Of a stretch of DNA of 64,000 nucleotides, positions 13,970-26,935 are shown in pieces. This DNA is from Aquila chrysaetos chrysaetos (lineage: Eukaryota; Chordata; Aves; Accipitriformes; Accipitridae): NCBI RefSeq assembly GCF_900496995.4, contig NC_044014.1, positions 22,714,234 to 22,778,233 of the forward strand, in the 5' to 3' direction. Position numbers and translations under genes: made by a program. The notes under the pieces are model-generated. The model was not told the origin of the DNA. It ran no database searches and saw only the letters and a program-made list of their open reading frames with translations. How positions within the stretch are numbered: position 1 is the first letter of the stretch; each line of letters starts with the position of its first letter.

Positions 13970-13988
13970 CCCCCCCCCGCCCCCCCCC
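13970..13988. repeat. Poly-C tract
   Basis: A run of 18 C interrupted by one G. Homopolymers of this kind are prone to length errors in sequencing. Confidence 0.8.
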
Positions 13989-14514
13989 ATTACTAAAGTG
14001 ATTAAAACAGTAATACAGGTTGCAAAGTACCTAGCCACAAAAGCTGTGGCTTCCCCATACCTTCTTTGCCAGGAACTGTAGCTACTTGGATTTTTGGACA
14101 TGCTTTTCAGGCTGAAAACATAAATTCAGCACAACAAAACTTTTTTCAGAGCAACCACTTTTGACAAACTACACTAATTAAAACATTTGATGAAAAAGTA
14201 TTTTTAAACTTTTATGAAAAATTCCAGTTTTCATATTCAAAATTATTCCAAGTACTAAGCTTTTTTTAAAGAAAAGCTCTTCATTTCCATTTGACAGTTT
14301 AAGATCATCAAAATCTTAAATTCTCTCCACAGACCCAAACCAATGCTTGAGGTTTTCTCTCATTGTAGTTCATAAAATGTGCTCACAATTTTAATTTCTC
14401 ATCCTTGCCCAAAAAGGAACAATTTCTCAGGATTTAGAGTTTTTCCATAGTACAAGAAAAGTGTTTCCCATCCAGATTTACCATAATTTTGTTGTACCAC
14501 TCTACAAATATCAT

Positions 14515-14600
14515 TATTGTCTTTGTGCCTCAATTCTTTACCTGCAGAACTGGAATAACACTGCCCTCACTTACCAAGGCCCTAAAACCCAGGGAAGTTT
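14515..14600 (+). repeat. MIR-like SINE remnant
   Basis: The stretch 'gtgcctcaattctttacctg' then 'cagaactggaataacactgcc' follows the MIR core pattern (gtgcctcagtttcc..catctgtaaaatgggaataat). Diverged; boundaries approximate. Confidence 0.45.
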
Positions 14601-17600
14601 CTTGAGATATTTAGATCGGCTTCGAGGCACGGAACGACTGTAAAGTTTCCCCCAAAGTTATAGCTAGCCAACATTTAGCATTTAGGGATAAAAAAAAAAA
14701 AAGTGTACAAATTCACTAATTAAATCATAGGGACCCAATAGTGTAATAGACTAAAATTGAATTGGATACCAGAGACTGACTGAAACTTCTAAAGCATCTT
14801 GACTACCATAGTCACACAGTCTTACCTTTTTCTTTGTTCATCTAGCATTATCCTGAAATGGAGAGGTCTTGCTTAGGTATTCTTTGCTTAAGACTCTGAG
14901 AAGGGAAGACATATCTTTGGGATTAAAGGTATCTATATGCAACTGTGCAATATAAATTCAATTACAAACTCAGCTACAGTTCTCTGACAGTAAACAAACC
15001 ATTTCCTTTGTTCCTCAATTTCCCTTACTTATCTCAGCTTTTTTATCAGCCCTACCCAATCATTTTCAATTCTTCTGAAGATCTTGTCATGTGCTTCTCA
15101 AATCCAATACCGTGTGTTTGTATGGGTCATTCTAGATGCTCCCATAAAGTAACTAAAAGTAATAATAACATTTAGAAAGATGTACATACACAGCTTCCTG
15201 ATTCAGAAAGAGCTATAAACTGGTATAGTTGGATGGGGGTGTTTGTGTGGTGTGTGGAGATAGAGAGTAAAAATGGTGGTAAAGTATAATATGAAAAAAG
15301 AGGAAGAGAACAAAGAACAGGCTGAATGTGAGTCTCTCATAAGAGCAAAAAAGTTTAGGCCTCCTACAAAATACCCCTAATTAAGCAGAGCTCTTGGATA
15401 ACTCCAGTTTGAGAATTACTTTCATGCAAAGATTCCCTCTCTTTTTATTGCAAACTCTGTTAACATCTATGCACTGTGGGGTAAGATGGTTGAGAATTTT
15501 TTTTTTTCTAATAGTGCTTTCATATAGTTCACCAAACAATCTGTGGAAGTGCCAAGACAAAACAGCAGTGAAATATCCTTCTAACTGAGGAGGGTAAGAT
15601 AATGAAAGCAAAAAGTATTCAAGAAGATCCTTGCAGATAAAAAACAATATACATATATAGATGTCTTTTGGTGTTTTGCTATTTTTCATACTCTGCTTTG
15701 TAGGATTGAAAAAGATTAAGATAAGAGGAAGAGAAGGTAGAAACTGCATAAGAAACTAACAATCCCTTACACACAATTACGTAGAAGTAAAGCTCTGCTG
15801 GTTGGGACTACAGGCCACAGGAGATCCAGTAGAAGAATACCTCTAGGGAACTCCAAATACTCTGGAGAGCTAGAACGCAAGACTGGCTGCATTCACTCTG
15901 AGCAAGGGGTCCCTGCTGTAATGCCCCCCAGGCTCCCCCCATCCTCCTGTCAGCCAGCTCAGGGACCAGGCTGGTGTCCCCCACAGCCCCCTCCCTATTG
16001 GTGTGCCTGCCTGTCTCCGCAGACAAACTAGGGGGAACTGGTGTATGCTCAGGCTGCAGCCCCCCTTCCCATATGGGACAAAGATACAAATGAGACACAC
16101 TTGGACTCAGAAGCACTTCTAGGTTCTCCAGCTTGCACACATCCATAGCAACCAAAACTGAGATGTAACAGAGAGTGGCTCAGAGACAGTTGTGGGAGAG
16201 GCCACAAAAGAAACCAACTTCTTCTTAAATGGCTCACAAAAAAACCCACCAAAATATCAGCATCACTTTGCTTCTAGAAAAGAGCCACTTCAGCCACTCA
16301 TTATCAGTTCCAAAGCCACCGAGTTCCCCTCTTCACTGTTTTTCCCTACAAAATAAAATTAATACAGTCCCCCACAGACTCTTCTTCTAATAGCCTGACA
16401 CACCATCTTTTTCCTCCACAAATTTTTTACCCTAGAAACAGGATTACAAACGTTCCCCTCTACATTTTGTACAAGAAAGTGAAATAAGATTAAAGTAAAA
16501 GCAGGGGCAGCACTACGAAATGACAGGCATTCGCCTACTCTGTGCTACAGCTAGCGCACAACACTGATATCCTGAAACTCTTCAGAGCTAGATAAAGACC
16601 TGGAGAAGTGACTGTAGAGATGATACTGTACTGCTTCCCTGCAAGGGAAAGAACAGCTGATCTAATATGCCCTTTTGCATCTCTCATTCCCCGCTCCTTG
16701 CCTCATCGCATTTTTCCTCTGTTCTTTAAATTATTTGATTTCAAAAACTGTATGAAAAAGAGTGAGGCAACCACAAATAGAATTTAAAGGTAACACTGCC
16801 TGAAATTTAAGAGAGACAGGCTTTCACTCCCAGTGTCCACCACTGGCTTTTTGACAGTACTTAGAACAACAGAGTAGAGGCTAACAGGTCTTACCCATGC
16901 TAGTACAAGTCCTAACAAGCCAGCTCTCTTCATAACCCAGTCCCCTTCTTCCTACCTCTTTCTTTTTCTGCTGCTATTCTCCCCCCGGCTTTTGCTTATT
17001 CCTCCCCATGTCTTTCCTCCTCTTCTGTTTCCCCTCTCCCCCATTTCCATTCCAAAAGTTCTCAGTTAAAAGCATTGCCTGAAGCAAGATCACATCTCCA
17101 ATAAGAGAGGCAACTTCATTACAGTTTAACATAAAAAGATCAGCTGATATCGATCCATAATTTGGACAAGTGCCATGCTATTGACAGGAAGACAAAATAA
17201 GTTAGAATGGCCATGTTTCAAAAATTCTGTATGTACACTCAATCACTAGAACAGAAATTGCAGCTGGGTATATAATAACACAGCCGTGTTCTCTATTTCC
17301 CCTGTAGATCAATGCTAATATGAGGAGGGCCACAGAAGATGGATGTTACCAACAGAAAACCTTGAAATTCCAGGTTTGGACTTGGGTGGCTTCACGGATA
17401 AAAGAGTGTGTGTGCAATGGCAGTGTAATTTAAATATGAAAGACCAAACTCCTTCCTTAATACCCAAGAATGCTCTACTTCAAAGTAGTCACTTCTGCAT
17501 TTAAATTCAAGTTAGGGAAAACAGAAACTGACCCAACATCCTGCCTTATCTAAGTACACAGGCTTTAGTTCACACACCTAGGGGACCCCAGATGGATGAC

Positions 17601-19019
17601 TTAGTGGGGTTAGGCAACCATAGGACAATATACCTTCACATACTCACAGATACACAGAAAAATACATATAAGCTTTCTATACATTACTGAACAATCACTC
17701 TGCTAGAAGGTAATTTTTACAGAAGGTAGGTGGTGGCAGGAAAGACAGAGTATTTCTTTCTGTTACTTTTTACTAGAAACCATTTTGCCAGGCTACTGAA
17801 GTGTCACAAAATTTCTAGCCCATGCTGGCTATGTTTCACTAGTAAGGTTTATGACCTCCACGCAGCAGATGTTTAAACTTCTCAGCAAGGACCAAATACA
17901 AGAACTTCAGCACCAAAAATACAGTCCTCTACCATTTGAGCTAACTCAAACAGATATTTACTGTAATAGATATTTATTCTTTGTACGGACCAACTGATAC
18001 AGAGACTAAAACAGCCAAGCAAGGCATTATACTTGCACTTTGCCAAAAGCAATTCTTTTTGAGTACTCAGCTCTGCTAAGGTCAAATTCCCTACACACAC
18101 CTCTACCATAACAAGGCTGGATCCAATCACAGTTCACATGGGAGGGTTGCACAAGACTACAGGCCACCAAAGCAATGCTAGTGTCCCCAGGAAGTTAGCA
18201 CTCCAAAAATCTCAGCCATGAGACATGTAGTTCTACCATTCCTGCCTAAAAAACTCCTGTAGCTAATAGCAGCGAGGATCTTATTTTCTCTATAAGCCTG
18301 CTATTTGAGACCAACATAACTCACTTAGCAATGCGTTGCACACTATTCCTGATTATGTAGGAATACCAAGTAATTGAAGAGAAATAATACGCATCAATGA
18401 CTTGGATTTTTACTAGGATTTATCCCTTCCTGTTTCCTCCAGATTGACATGTATTCATCTTCAAGGCTGAGGACTACAAGCCACACAGTTAACTCAAAAT
18501 TCTGATGTTGCATTGGTAAATCCTTCCATATAAAAGGAGATGTATACATATAAATATACATATATCTTTCTCTGCTTTCACTACCCCTATTCAGGAGCTT
18601 CTTCAGTACTTTGAAACAAGTTCATGTTGCTAATGTTACATTGTACGAAGAGAGAGTATTTTTTAAAAGGTGTATAGTCCGGGTCATTCACAGAAAGTGT
18701 TCACTTTCAAATTGTTCAGTAAAGCAGACTCACTTCCCAGAAAAGATGCTGCCCCATCAAAACTTCAGTTCACATTTCAGCCTTGATCTGAATCCAAACT
18801 CTACAACCAGCCTTTATCTTGACAACGAGCCAAACCTTTCTTCAGATACTCCTGCATTTTCTGAGCTGCACAAAACCCGTGCTGAGGGTTGTGACTCATA
18901 CCCATTATTAGTTTAGTCAGATTATAGACAGTTTTGATGTCTGGTTCTCAGTACAATGCTGTAATGTTTAGGACATGTATGGGAATGGTGAAGGAGGGGG
19001 TTGTTAACCGCATTTCTAT

Positions 19020-19600
19020 CGATCACAGACTTATAGACCTACCTGCGGAGGGACTGTACCAGCAGAAATGCTGTAAGAGCCGCAGGTCTTCAGATCGTCC
19101 TTAAACTCTCATGAAATCCCATTCAGTGAGCTATAACTGCCCTTTCACCTTGCTCTTCCTTCCGAGCCCATCTGGCTAATGGGTCAGAAGTGAGGACACC
19201 TGTGCACAAAGCCATTGAAGCCGGGAGATTATTTGCCAACTCTGGAGTTTAGTTCTCATCTGAAGCACCTGCTGTCGGCCCTGGCTCACGTGGGGGCTGA
19301 ATCCACGACCGGTGGCCTCTGATTCACCTTTTCGCTGTTTGTTCTGTTAGCGTCATTGGAGGGGTATGCAAGGAGCACGGCCCGTCTCCCTCCCACGCGG
19401 GGCTTTCCGGGAGCTAACGCTCCTCGCCTCCTCCACCGGGATGCTGCAGAGTTGCAAAGCTCCTACTGCGGCCTCAGAGTGGCATCTAGTGCTCAGCTGC
19501 TGCACTGCTCTTCATCAGCACCCCTCCGCAGTTTCTCTGCTCTGTCACGGTTCTCGCACAGATCAGCCCACGTGCTGCCCAAAAAACAGGGTGAAGGACT
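19020..19600. other. CpG-enriched patch in AT-rich surroundings
   Basis: The segment has clearly more CpG and GC than the 15 kb on either side. It contains two CACGTG E-boxes (near 19288 and 19570) and an inverted CCAAT box (attgg near 19353). It could be an eroded CpG island promoter or a regulatory element. No splice-supported exon is recognisable, and the overlapping open frames (about 90 codons) show no familiar motif. Confidence 0.4.
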
Positions 19601-20429
19601 CGGTCTTGGACAACAAGCAAAATAACTGGGCTACCTCAAGGACATGAGTGCACTTCCCTCATAAACTGCAGGATTAATTGATTCCACGGGAAGCAATCAG
19701 TGGTACAGTAAAATAAAGAGGGAGTAAACTTACCCTTCTGGTTAACCAGACTGTGCTGTATGAAGAGGGTAATTCCTATACAGCCCAAACTAGAAGATGG
19801 CAAGTTCTATTTAACAACATTCACCCTCCACTGTGCACTTGTTACAGTGGTTTTACTGATATGTACCTATGGAAATCTGATTGAAAGTACTAAGCATTTC
19901 TTCAAAGGCCATGCCTGTTCTCAGATACTGCAACTTCTGTTCACTGCTGCTCAGAACAAATTGTCTCCTAACCCTAATTTTTCAAATTCATTTTTCCTCC
20001 TCTTCTGTGTGCCAGTCAAATTTAAAAAGCAGAACCCTCCAAGAGCAGGGCATCAAAAGAAGACAAGGAACTGGATGCACATCCAGGGAGTATTTTCCAG
20101 ATATCAGAAATAACAGCCATCAGAATCTGAAAGACACAAATTGCCTGGAGCGCTTGAGGGAACTCCTGAAGACAGTATCCTTTTTTTTATGATTATTTTT
20201 TTTATTACATGATTTACTCAAGTATAATTTTATGGTGTACAATTTAATCAGAACGCTCTGCAGGCAGATACATTATCCCAGCTGAGTACGTTTCCTCTTT
20301 TCAGTCTGCCTGAGTTGAAGTGGTTGGATATGCTAAAGAAAAGCTACATAATTATATAAGAAGTGTGTAGCTTTTTAATACACTTTTCAATAGCAGATCT
20401 CAAAGTGTTTTAAGAAAAAAAAGGTCAAA

Positions 20430-20500
20430 TGTTGCTTGCCTTACTTTGTCCATCTGTGAAATGAGGATAATACCTAAAGACAGAGGGAGGTGAGGATCAG
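20430..20500 (+). repeat. MIR-like SINE remnant
   Basis: The core phrase 'ccatctgtgaaatgaggata' with 'atacc' after it is very close to the MIR consensus core. Flanks have decayed. Confidence 0.55.
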
Positions 20501-21679
20501 AACCTGAGTGTCCTGAGCTCTTTCCACTACAGAAATAGTTAGATTTTTCCCATTACATCCAACAAAAGAAATACAGCCAAACAAAAGAAATTGGAGATAG
20601 CAGTAAGACAGTGCTTAAATTATGTTCTGATCCTCTCCATATTTTAGTTCTGCCAACTGCAAAAGTCAGGCATTTATTATGTAAATTCAGAGACATGTTC
20701 AAATATAGCTAGATATGTAGCATAATTTTCCAGCTCTTAAAATTCCTCTAAATTAGGGAAAGCCTTCACACTTGAATTCTGGCTGGGTTAGCTGATACAA
20801 AAAACAGAAGACAAAAATGACTTTCACATAGGAATGCAACAGAACAACAGATCCTGTCAATATTTTATCTATAATATACATGACAAACTAACAAGCTTCC
20901 AATAATTAAATTTAAAACAGTTTGGCCTTGGCCTGGCAAACTGTCCAATATCTACATTGGCACATGGCTGAGAAGAAGTATTCTAGGGTCAGAAATTTCT
21001 TCCTGGCAGTACGGCCTGCATTCACAGGTAAAATGCAAGAAATCACAACAGTCTTGATGCTGCAAATGTCAATTGCTTCAGAACAACACAACACCAACTA
21101 GTAGCAGACTGTTGTCCAAGGCTAGAAACAGTGCTGAGAAAGACCTGTATCACACTTACCAAAAAAAAAAAAAAAGTGTACATTGTGAGAGTCATACACC
21201 TATTACTGAACGCCAACTACCTACAAGAAGCTCAGAAAAGCTGTCAATGTTGAGCACACAGCGCTTACAAGATCTGCACCCAGGACACCATGTCTAAAAG
21301 CTCCTCCTAGCTGTGGGATCATCTGATATTGTCAGCTGGGAAGTTCTTTTTGCTGTAACTTCCATCAACTTTAGAATTACTTTTTCCACTGGCTTAAGTA
21401 CATCACCATCTTATGTAACAGCATCAAGGGGGCCTTTTACAGAACAAAAGCCTCTTCAGGGCTCTTCAGTACCATCTTCTTACTGCTCCTTTACAGTTGG
21501 CCAAATCGAAGGAGCAGCTTGAGACACCCGGGCCCCTTATAGACTAGCTTTGCTCGACATGTTGTAATCAGAGACTGAAAAAACCCTTTGTTCCCCAATT
21601 ATTTTGGTCTTTCACATCCTCAAAAATTCTCCTAAGTAGCACACTTCTAACTGTAGGATGAGTCAGGGAACACAAATTC

Positions 21680-21800
21680 CCAATTCCTTTTTCTGGCTCT
21701 GCCACAGACTCATACTGAGACTTTGGAAATACATGTCATCTTTCTGTGCTCCAGCCCACTGTATATAAAATTATAAGACAAATGTAAAGCACAGCAAGTT
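21680..21800 (+). repeat. MIR-like SINE remnant
   Basis: 'ctggctctgccacagactca' is followed by 'gagactttgg' and 'tttctgtgctccagccc', the order of words found in MIR-type SINEs (ctctgccac..tgaccttgg..ctgtgcctcag). Boundaries approximate. Confidence 0.5.
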
Positions 21801-24800
21801 CCCTGACAGAAAGATGACAAATTATTCATTTACTTATTATTCATGTACTTTGCTACTTATTTTTAGATAAATTGCTCATTTCTCTGTCACAAAAAAAAGT
21901 TTTTTATACCTGTGAACACTAGAAAGCTAAATAAGTCACAATACAAGAATGAACAGATTCATTTGTCACAGACAACCTCAGAATTGTCTGTTATTTGACT
22001 ACAAGACCTTTGTAACTATGATAAGATGTACATGTAGCAGTAAATAAGAGGAGGCAAAGAGTGACAGAAAAGAACCAAGGAAATATTCACTTGGAACTCT
22101 CCCATTACCAAGGAAGAGTAAAGACAGAAAGTCTCTGATAAATCTAATTGTAACCTCGAGATGCAGATTAATTTACCTGTAAGACTCTGAAACTGCAAGA
22201 TGAGTTTCCCAGGAGAAACGGAAAGAAACATCTTTTGGATTTCAAATTAAGCATATTTGTAATCAACTGCGAAAGTAATATGAGAGCATGGCAATAGCAT
22301 TTTCAGTGTTTAATGGCTTACGCTTTCATTTGTCTGCCTTCTATAACACACCCAGCAGAGGGCTCCAGGACCCCAGTCTTGCTCGTTGTCCTGAAAAGCA
22401 GTATTCCTCCAAAGTTCCTGCAAAATTGGAATTGGAGAGTTGGAATCTCCTTTGGCTTGAGCAGAAAATCTGGGAGCGGTGTGCACTTTCAAAGAGGTGT
22501 ACAGAGGTTGTTTAAATTTCTGTAAAGCTCTGAGATTGAACACTCATTGTTGTTCAAAAAAAAAAAAAAAAGGACTTCTCAAAATACACTTATTCTAAAT
22601 TACAGAAATGGGTCTCTGTACAGGACTGAAGAGAAATCACAATTAAAATGCAGTTCGGTTTAGTAAGAATAAAAGCAGTGGACAAAAGTTAAAGGTATGC
22701 ACCGGTATCCTAGGCTTAACAACAGGGAAGAGAAAATATTTTGAACAGTCTCAAGGACACATATGAACATGTGATAGGATTAACTAAAAAAAAATGGGAA
22801 ATAAAGCCAGAATATCAAGAAACGTATCCCAGTAATGAGCTCCTTTCTTCAGATTAAGCCCCATCGCCGGAGGCTTTCAAAGCTAGAGTAGACAAAAACT
22901 GTAGAATACCCACTGTAGGGAACATGCCTGCATTACGCAGGGGGCAAAACCAGGTGGAAAGGATACTTCTTTGTTCTCTGATTTCAATTCAAATATAAAA
23001 GAGAAGCACATGTAACAGCTAAAACTACTCACATACAAATATCATCCACCCATATATTAAAATGCCACAGAATTATTTCAAGTATATTTTACAACAAGGA
23101 GTTAATAATAAGCTGGAGAAGGAACAATTTTCCTCTGGCTTGATTCAACACACTTGCATTATTTATCATGTTTGTGAAAGAATATGAATCCCATCAAATA
23201 ATTAGATGGTGTGTAAACCTCCCTGGTTGGCAGCAGCCTGTGACTGACAAGTAGAAGGGCTCTCCAAGAACAATTTCCTGCGCTGTCTCTCCCTTCCGCC
23301 TGGACCCTCAGTGAAGGGTGTGTTTTGTGTGTTTGTATAGGGAATCCCTGTGGAGTTTTTGTTGAGCTTTAGGTCAAAACACTCTGAATTTAACTTTAAA
23401 TTGGGGAGCTATTAGATGCCATATTTGTTCAAGTATCTATTACAGTATTACAATACTGGTCATCTTCCATTAGTGTAAATGAAGAAAAAAAAAAAAAGGA
23501 ACCGCCCTCTTGCATCATTTTGGGTTAGAATAAGGTGAGAAGGTGAAATATCAAATTGCAGCAAAGTATGCTAAAAGAGAGAAGTCTAAGTAGTTATAGG
23601 AGAATTTTAAAATGCGGTGAGGCATTTTAACTTAGATTTTCTCAGATCTCTCATTCGAAGCCCAGTGTGGTTCTCTCCTCCCTCCATTATCCCCAGGATA
23701 GACTGCCCTGATCATCAGCCAGGTTGATGGTCAGCCTCAAAGTACTTGTAGTAGAAAAAAAACCAGAGGTCCTGTCTGTTGCTGTTCTGAAGCCTATGAC
23801 TTACAAATCATAGGATTTGTAAGGATTTACAAACTGTCTGAACCAATGGCATCTGAGAACACTCAAAATTTCTCATGGGCCTCAAGGTTTCCAAGGAAGT
23901 CAAGGAAACTCCAAAGCAGACTGAGGCAAAACAAGTAAATCCTTAAATTCTGCTGACTAATAGGGTGCCATGAGCCACCTGTGGAAAAAGCTGGTAGAAC
24001 CTCATATGCTCTCATAACATAAATTAGTTTAGGAAGTTCTCTTCTAGTTCAGTCAAGAATTGGCGAGGGAAGTTAGGTCAGACAAAGTAACTGCAATTGT
24101 TTCTCTTAGCTTTAAAGATTGTTAATTTCTAGGGGCATTACATGTACTGCTTCATTTTCTTCAAAAATTCCCCTTCCACTTCACTGTGATGTAATCCAAT
24201 TTCCACTGTGTACCTGCCCCAGAAGCAACTGCATTTTCAGCATGTCCTTTATACAGTGGGGTCACACATGTTGAAAGCCATCCTAGAAATAGCAGGCTTG
24301 TTGGAGGATTTTCAAACTATTTCCCAAACTAAGGTAAAACCAGAGATCGGAAGACAAGTAATACAGCATAGTTGATTAGTTTCAGTTAACATATGGGTAA
24401 GTGCAGCAAAACACAGTCAAAAGCAGAAGAATTCAAAGACAGTGAATTCTCCTACAATGAAGCATATTCATACAATGTCAAGGGAGGATTACATATACTT
24501 TTAAGTGGAAATAAACAATGAAAACAGACTCTGCTCTTAATGACACTGGAGTGAGTGTGATGTTCCCTACCCAGCTGGCATTACTCTGGATTTTTCCTGG
24601 TACCGCCAAAGGCAGAATCAGGCTCATTTGTTTGGTATTTAGCAACACATTACTGAGGAGCATGAGTCGGAGAATAACTATACCTTGCTGCTTTAGGATT
24701 TTTATGAAGGAGAAGCACCTGGCATCACAGAATTACTTCTCCAAAGCTGCTCCAGGAAGCACCTACTGTCTTCAGAACCAAGTATACCAAGAAGCAGCTC

Positions 24801-25489
24801 ACCTGACTGGGGAAGGGGGACTGCAGCTAGCAAGCAGGGCAAAAGCTGCAGTCCTGTCCCACAGCGCAGCTCTTTTCTAAGAGGTTGAAGCTGCCCTAAC
24901 ATACAGCGGTCCTCCAAATCGCCAGAATAAAGGAATAAGCAGCAGCTTGTCAAGCATGGGGTGGAGCAAGGAGGATTTTTAGCCTAAGAGGAAACGGAGC
25001 CAGGAGACTCCGCATGCAGCTCCCAACCTTTGCAAAGACAGCAGCTTGGGGAACACCCTCCAGATGCTTCCACCTGACAAGAGCTTCGGCTAGCGAGAAG
25101 CACCCCAAAGAGCAGGGCAGCTTTGCCCCAACACTTGAAAACGTGCTATTTTCACCAGGGAACACGTCTCTTGCACTTGGCGGGGTAGAAAATTTCACAT
25201 AGTCTCTAACGGCGTGAGTCCGCAAAGCGCTGCCACGTTCCCGGGCCTCACAAAGACACTTCAGTACCACCAAGGCCCGGGCGCGCTCGCGGCTGCCACC
25301 CCGTGCTGCGTTTTCTTTCCTCTCCGCCTTCGCTCCAGGTGCTGCCCGGTACCCCGCTTGCCTCGGGGCCCCAGCCCGGACTCCGGCAGGGGCCCTCCAA
25401 GGGCGCACCGACGCTTGGGAGGCACGCCAGCTCCTCAGGCCTCCGCGTCTCGGGGGTGCCGAGCAAGGCGGCGAGGGCCCCGCGTCTCC

Positions 25490-26149
25490 TGCCCACAACC
25501 AAGATGGCGGCGCGGGGACCGCGCCCGCACGAAGCCGCTCTACCCTCCCGCGCCCGCCTCTATGACTGGCGGCGGGCGCGGCCACGTGACGCTTTCAACC
25601 GCGCCGCGCGGGACCTGCGCCGGGAGGGAGCGAGGCCGCGGCGGGGCGCGCGGGCGATCAGGTGACCCCCGCCCCCACCCCTACCGCCGCCGCCAGCGGC
25701 GCGCGCCCGACTCCTCCCTCCGCGGGGCCGTGCGGGGCGAGCGGGGCCCCCGCGGCGGGGCCGACCCCGGCAGGCCGGGCGGAGGGGCGGCGGGCCGGGA
25801 CCCGGGACCCGGGGACCGGCGGCGGGTGGCGGCGGCGGCCTCCGGGGCAGCGCTGCCGGCGGGCCGCGAGGAGGCAGCCTGCGGCCCCCTGTCACCGCCG
25901 CGGCCGGTGTCCCCGCGGCGCCGGGGTGGAGCGCGGGAGCCTGAGAAATGCGGGCGTTTGGCTTAATTCCGGGCTCCGCGCCTCGGGGACGCGCCGGCAG
26001 GTGCGGGGAGCCGGCTGCTGCCCGGGGAGGGGGACCGGGGCGGGGGGGGACCGGCGGCGTGCGCGGGCCGAGCGGCGGGCGGTGTAAGCGCGGGGCCGTC
26101 CGCAGCGAGGGGAAACGCGTTTTGCGAGTGGCGTTGGAATTCAGCCACG
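25490..26149 (+). other. CUEDC2: Possible 5' untranslated exon of CUEDC2
   Basis: The donor CACG|GTAAGG at 26149/26150 (or the weaker CAG|GTGACC at 25661/25662) could end a first exon starting near the YY1 element. It would splice over a roughly 6.5-kb intron to the acceptor at 32631. This is inference from position and splice signals only; the start site is not visible. Confidence 0.3.
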
Positions 26150-26158
26150 GTAAGGGGC

Positions 26159-26188
26159 GGGGGGGGGGGGGGGGGGGCGCGGGGGGGA
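26159..26188 (+). repeat. Poly-G tract
   Basis: Nineteen G in a row followed by CGC and seven more G, immediately after the candidate donor. It could form a G-quadruplex and is a likely site of assembly error. Confidence 0.75.
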
Positions 26189-26684
26189 GCTCGGTCTGCT
26201 GGCAGTTTGTTTGGGCCACCCTGGCGCCAAATTCTGTCGAGCCTCCCCCCGCGGTGATTCTCGCCCGCTGGTGGGGGGGAGCAGACACAGCGGAAAATAA
26301 ACAACGCCCCGAAGTTGCTCAGCCAGTGGTTAGGTACGATGTTACAGCTCAAGGTAAACACCGGCCGTTCAGCCAGCGTGGGGGGGGGGGTTGTGGCATG
26401 TCGGCCGTGGCGATGTGCCGCAAGCACGCAGGAGCAGGGAAACCCGACGCTCGCTTTCTGGTCTGTCTCGTTAAAGCCACCAGAAACAAGTTCTGCTTCA
26501 CAGTGGCGATGAGGCCGCCAGTGCTTTTGGAATACGTCAGTGATGTTCAGAGGCCACTGTGGGCCTTGGTACAGAAACTGTAAATGTTGAAAAACATCCC
26601 AACGTGGCAGTGAATTTGAAGGCTGACAAGTACGCTGTCCTCACATCCAAGTTAGCCTTTCACATAGTACATTTTCTTCCACAG

Positions 26685-26935
26685 GATAAAGGTGTACCCT
26701 TTGCATTAGGCGAAACAGTCACAAGTGACATAAAGCATAAAGACACCAATATACAGAAAACGATTCTGTTGTGCTCCAGCTAATTCATCTTTCCTTTCCC
26801 ATAAAGGACTCCCTCATTCATAGCTTGGGCCAAGCAGTCATAGGATGGACTGTCAACTCTCCTGCAGGCACTGAAGTGACTTCGTAAACACTGGCCGTGA
26901 GCCGAGGTCCTTGCACAGGCGATACTTCTGCTCAG
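26685..26935 (+). other. Exon-like segment in CUEDC2 intron 1
   Basis: An acceptor (ttttcttccacag at 26672-26684) and a perfect donor (CTCAG|GTAAGG at 26935/26936) bracket 251 nt; a shorter version could start after the acceptor-like ctctcctgcag near 26868. There is no sustained reading frame, so it could only be an alternative untranslated exon of CUEDC2 or a non-coding RNA exon. Confidence 0.2.

Larger units (their letters stand above)
1..25200. other. Gene-poor AT-rich flank upstream of CUEDC2
   Basis: I see no recognisable coding exon on either strand here. Open frames are short (mostly under 120 codons), without recognisable motifs. The stretch holds old SINE/LINE pieces and simple repeats listed separately, a CpG-rich patch at 19.0-19.6 kb, and several blocks that look like non-coding regulatory DNA (see findings). 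By human synteny MFSD13A (minus strand in this orientation) and miR-146b could lie here, but I could not find either by eye. It may be intergenic or intron of a gene whose exons are outside the window. Confidence 0.6.
25210..26190 (+). promoter_or_regulatory. CpG island promoter, probably of CUEDC2
   Basis: About 1 kb of very GC- and CpG-rich DNA between AT-rich flanks. It has a YY1-type element (CAAGATGGCGGC, 25499-25510) in plus orientation, which in many promoters sits just downstream of the start site, and an E-box GCCACGTGAC (25581-25590). Plus-strand donor-like sites occur at 25661 and 26149. The next plus-strand gene is CUEDC2, whose first coding exon begins with a splice acceptor and therefore needs an upstream untranslated exon. 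A divergent minus-strand transcript is possible. Long frames on both strands are products of base composition. Confidence 0.6.

Noticed and set aside
19185..19260. Minus-strand TGAGAACTAAACTCCAGAG resembling mature miR-146b (intact seed)
   Set aside because: The sequence on its 3' side does not pair with it, so no precursor hairpin forms, and several positions differ from miR-146b.
25214..26583. Open frames up to 250 codons on both strands in the CpG island
   Set aside because: Composition effect: stops are rare in GC-rich DNA. Peptides are Pro/Arg/Gly-rich without motifs, and both strands are open at once.
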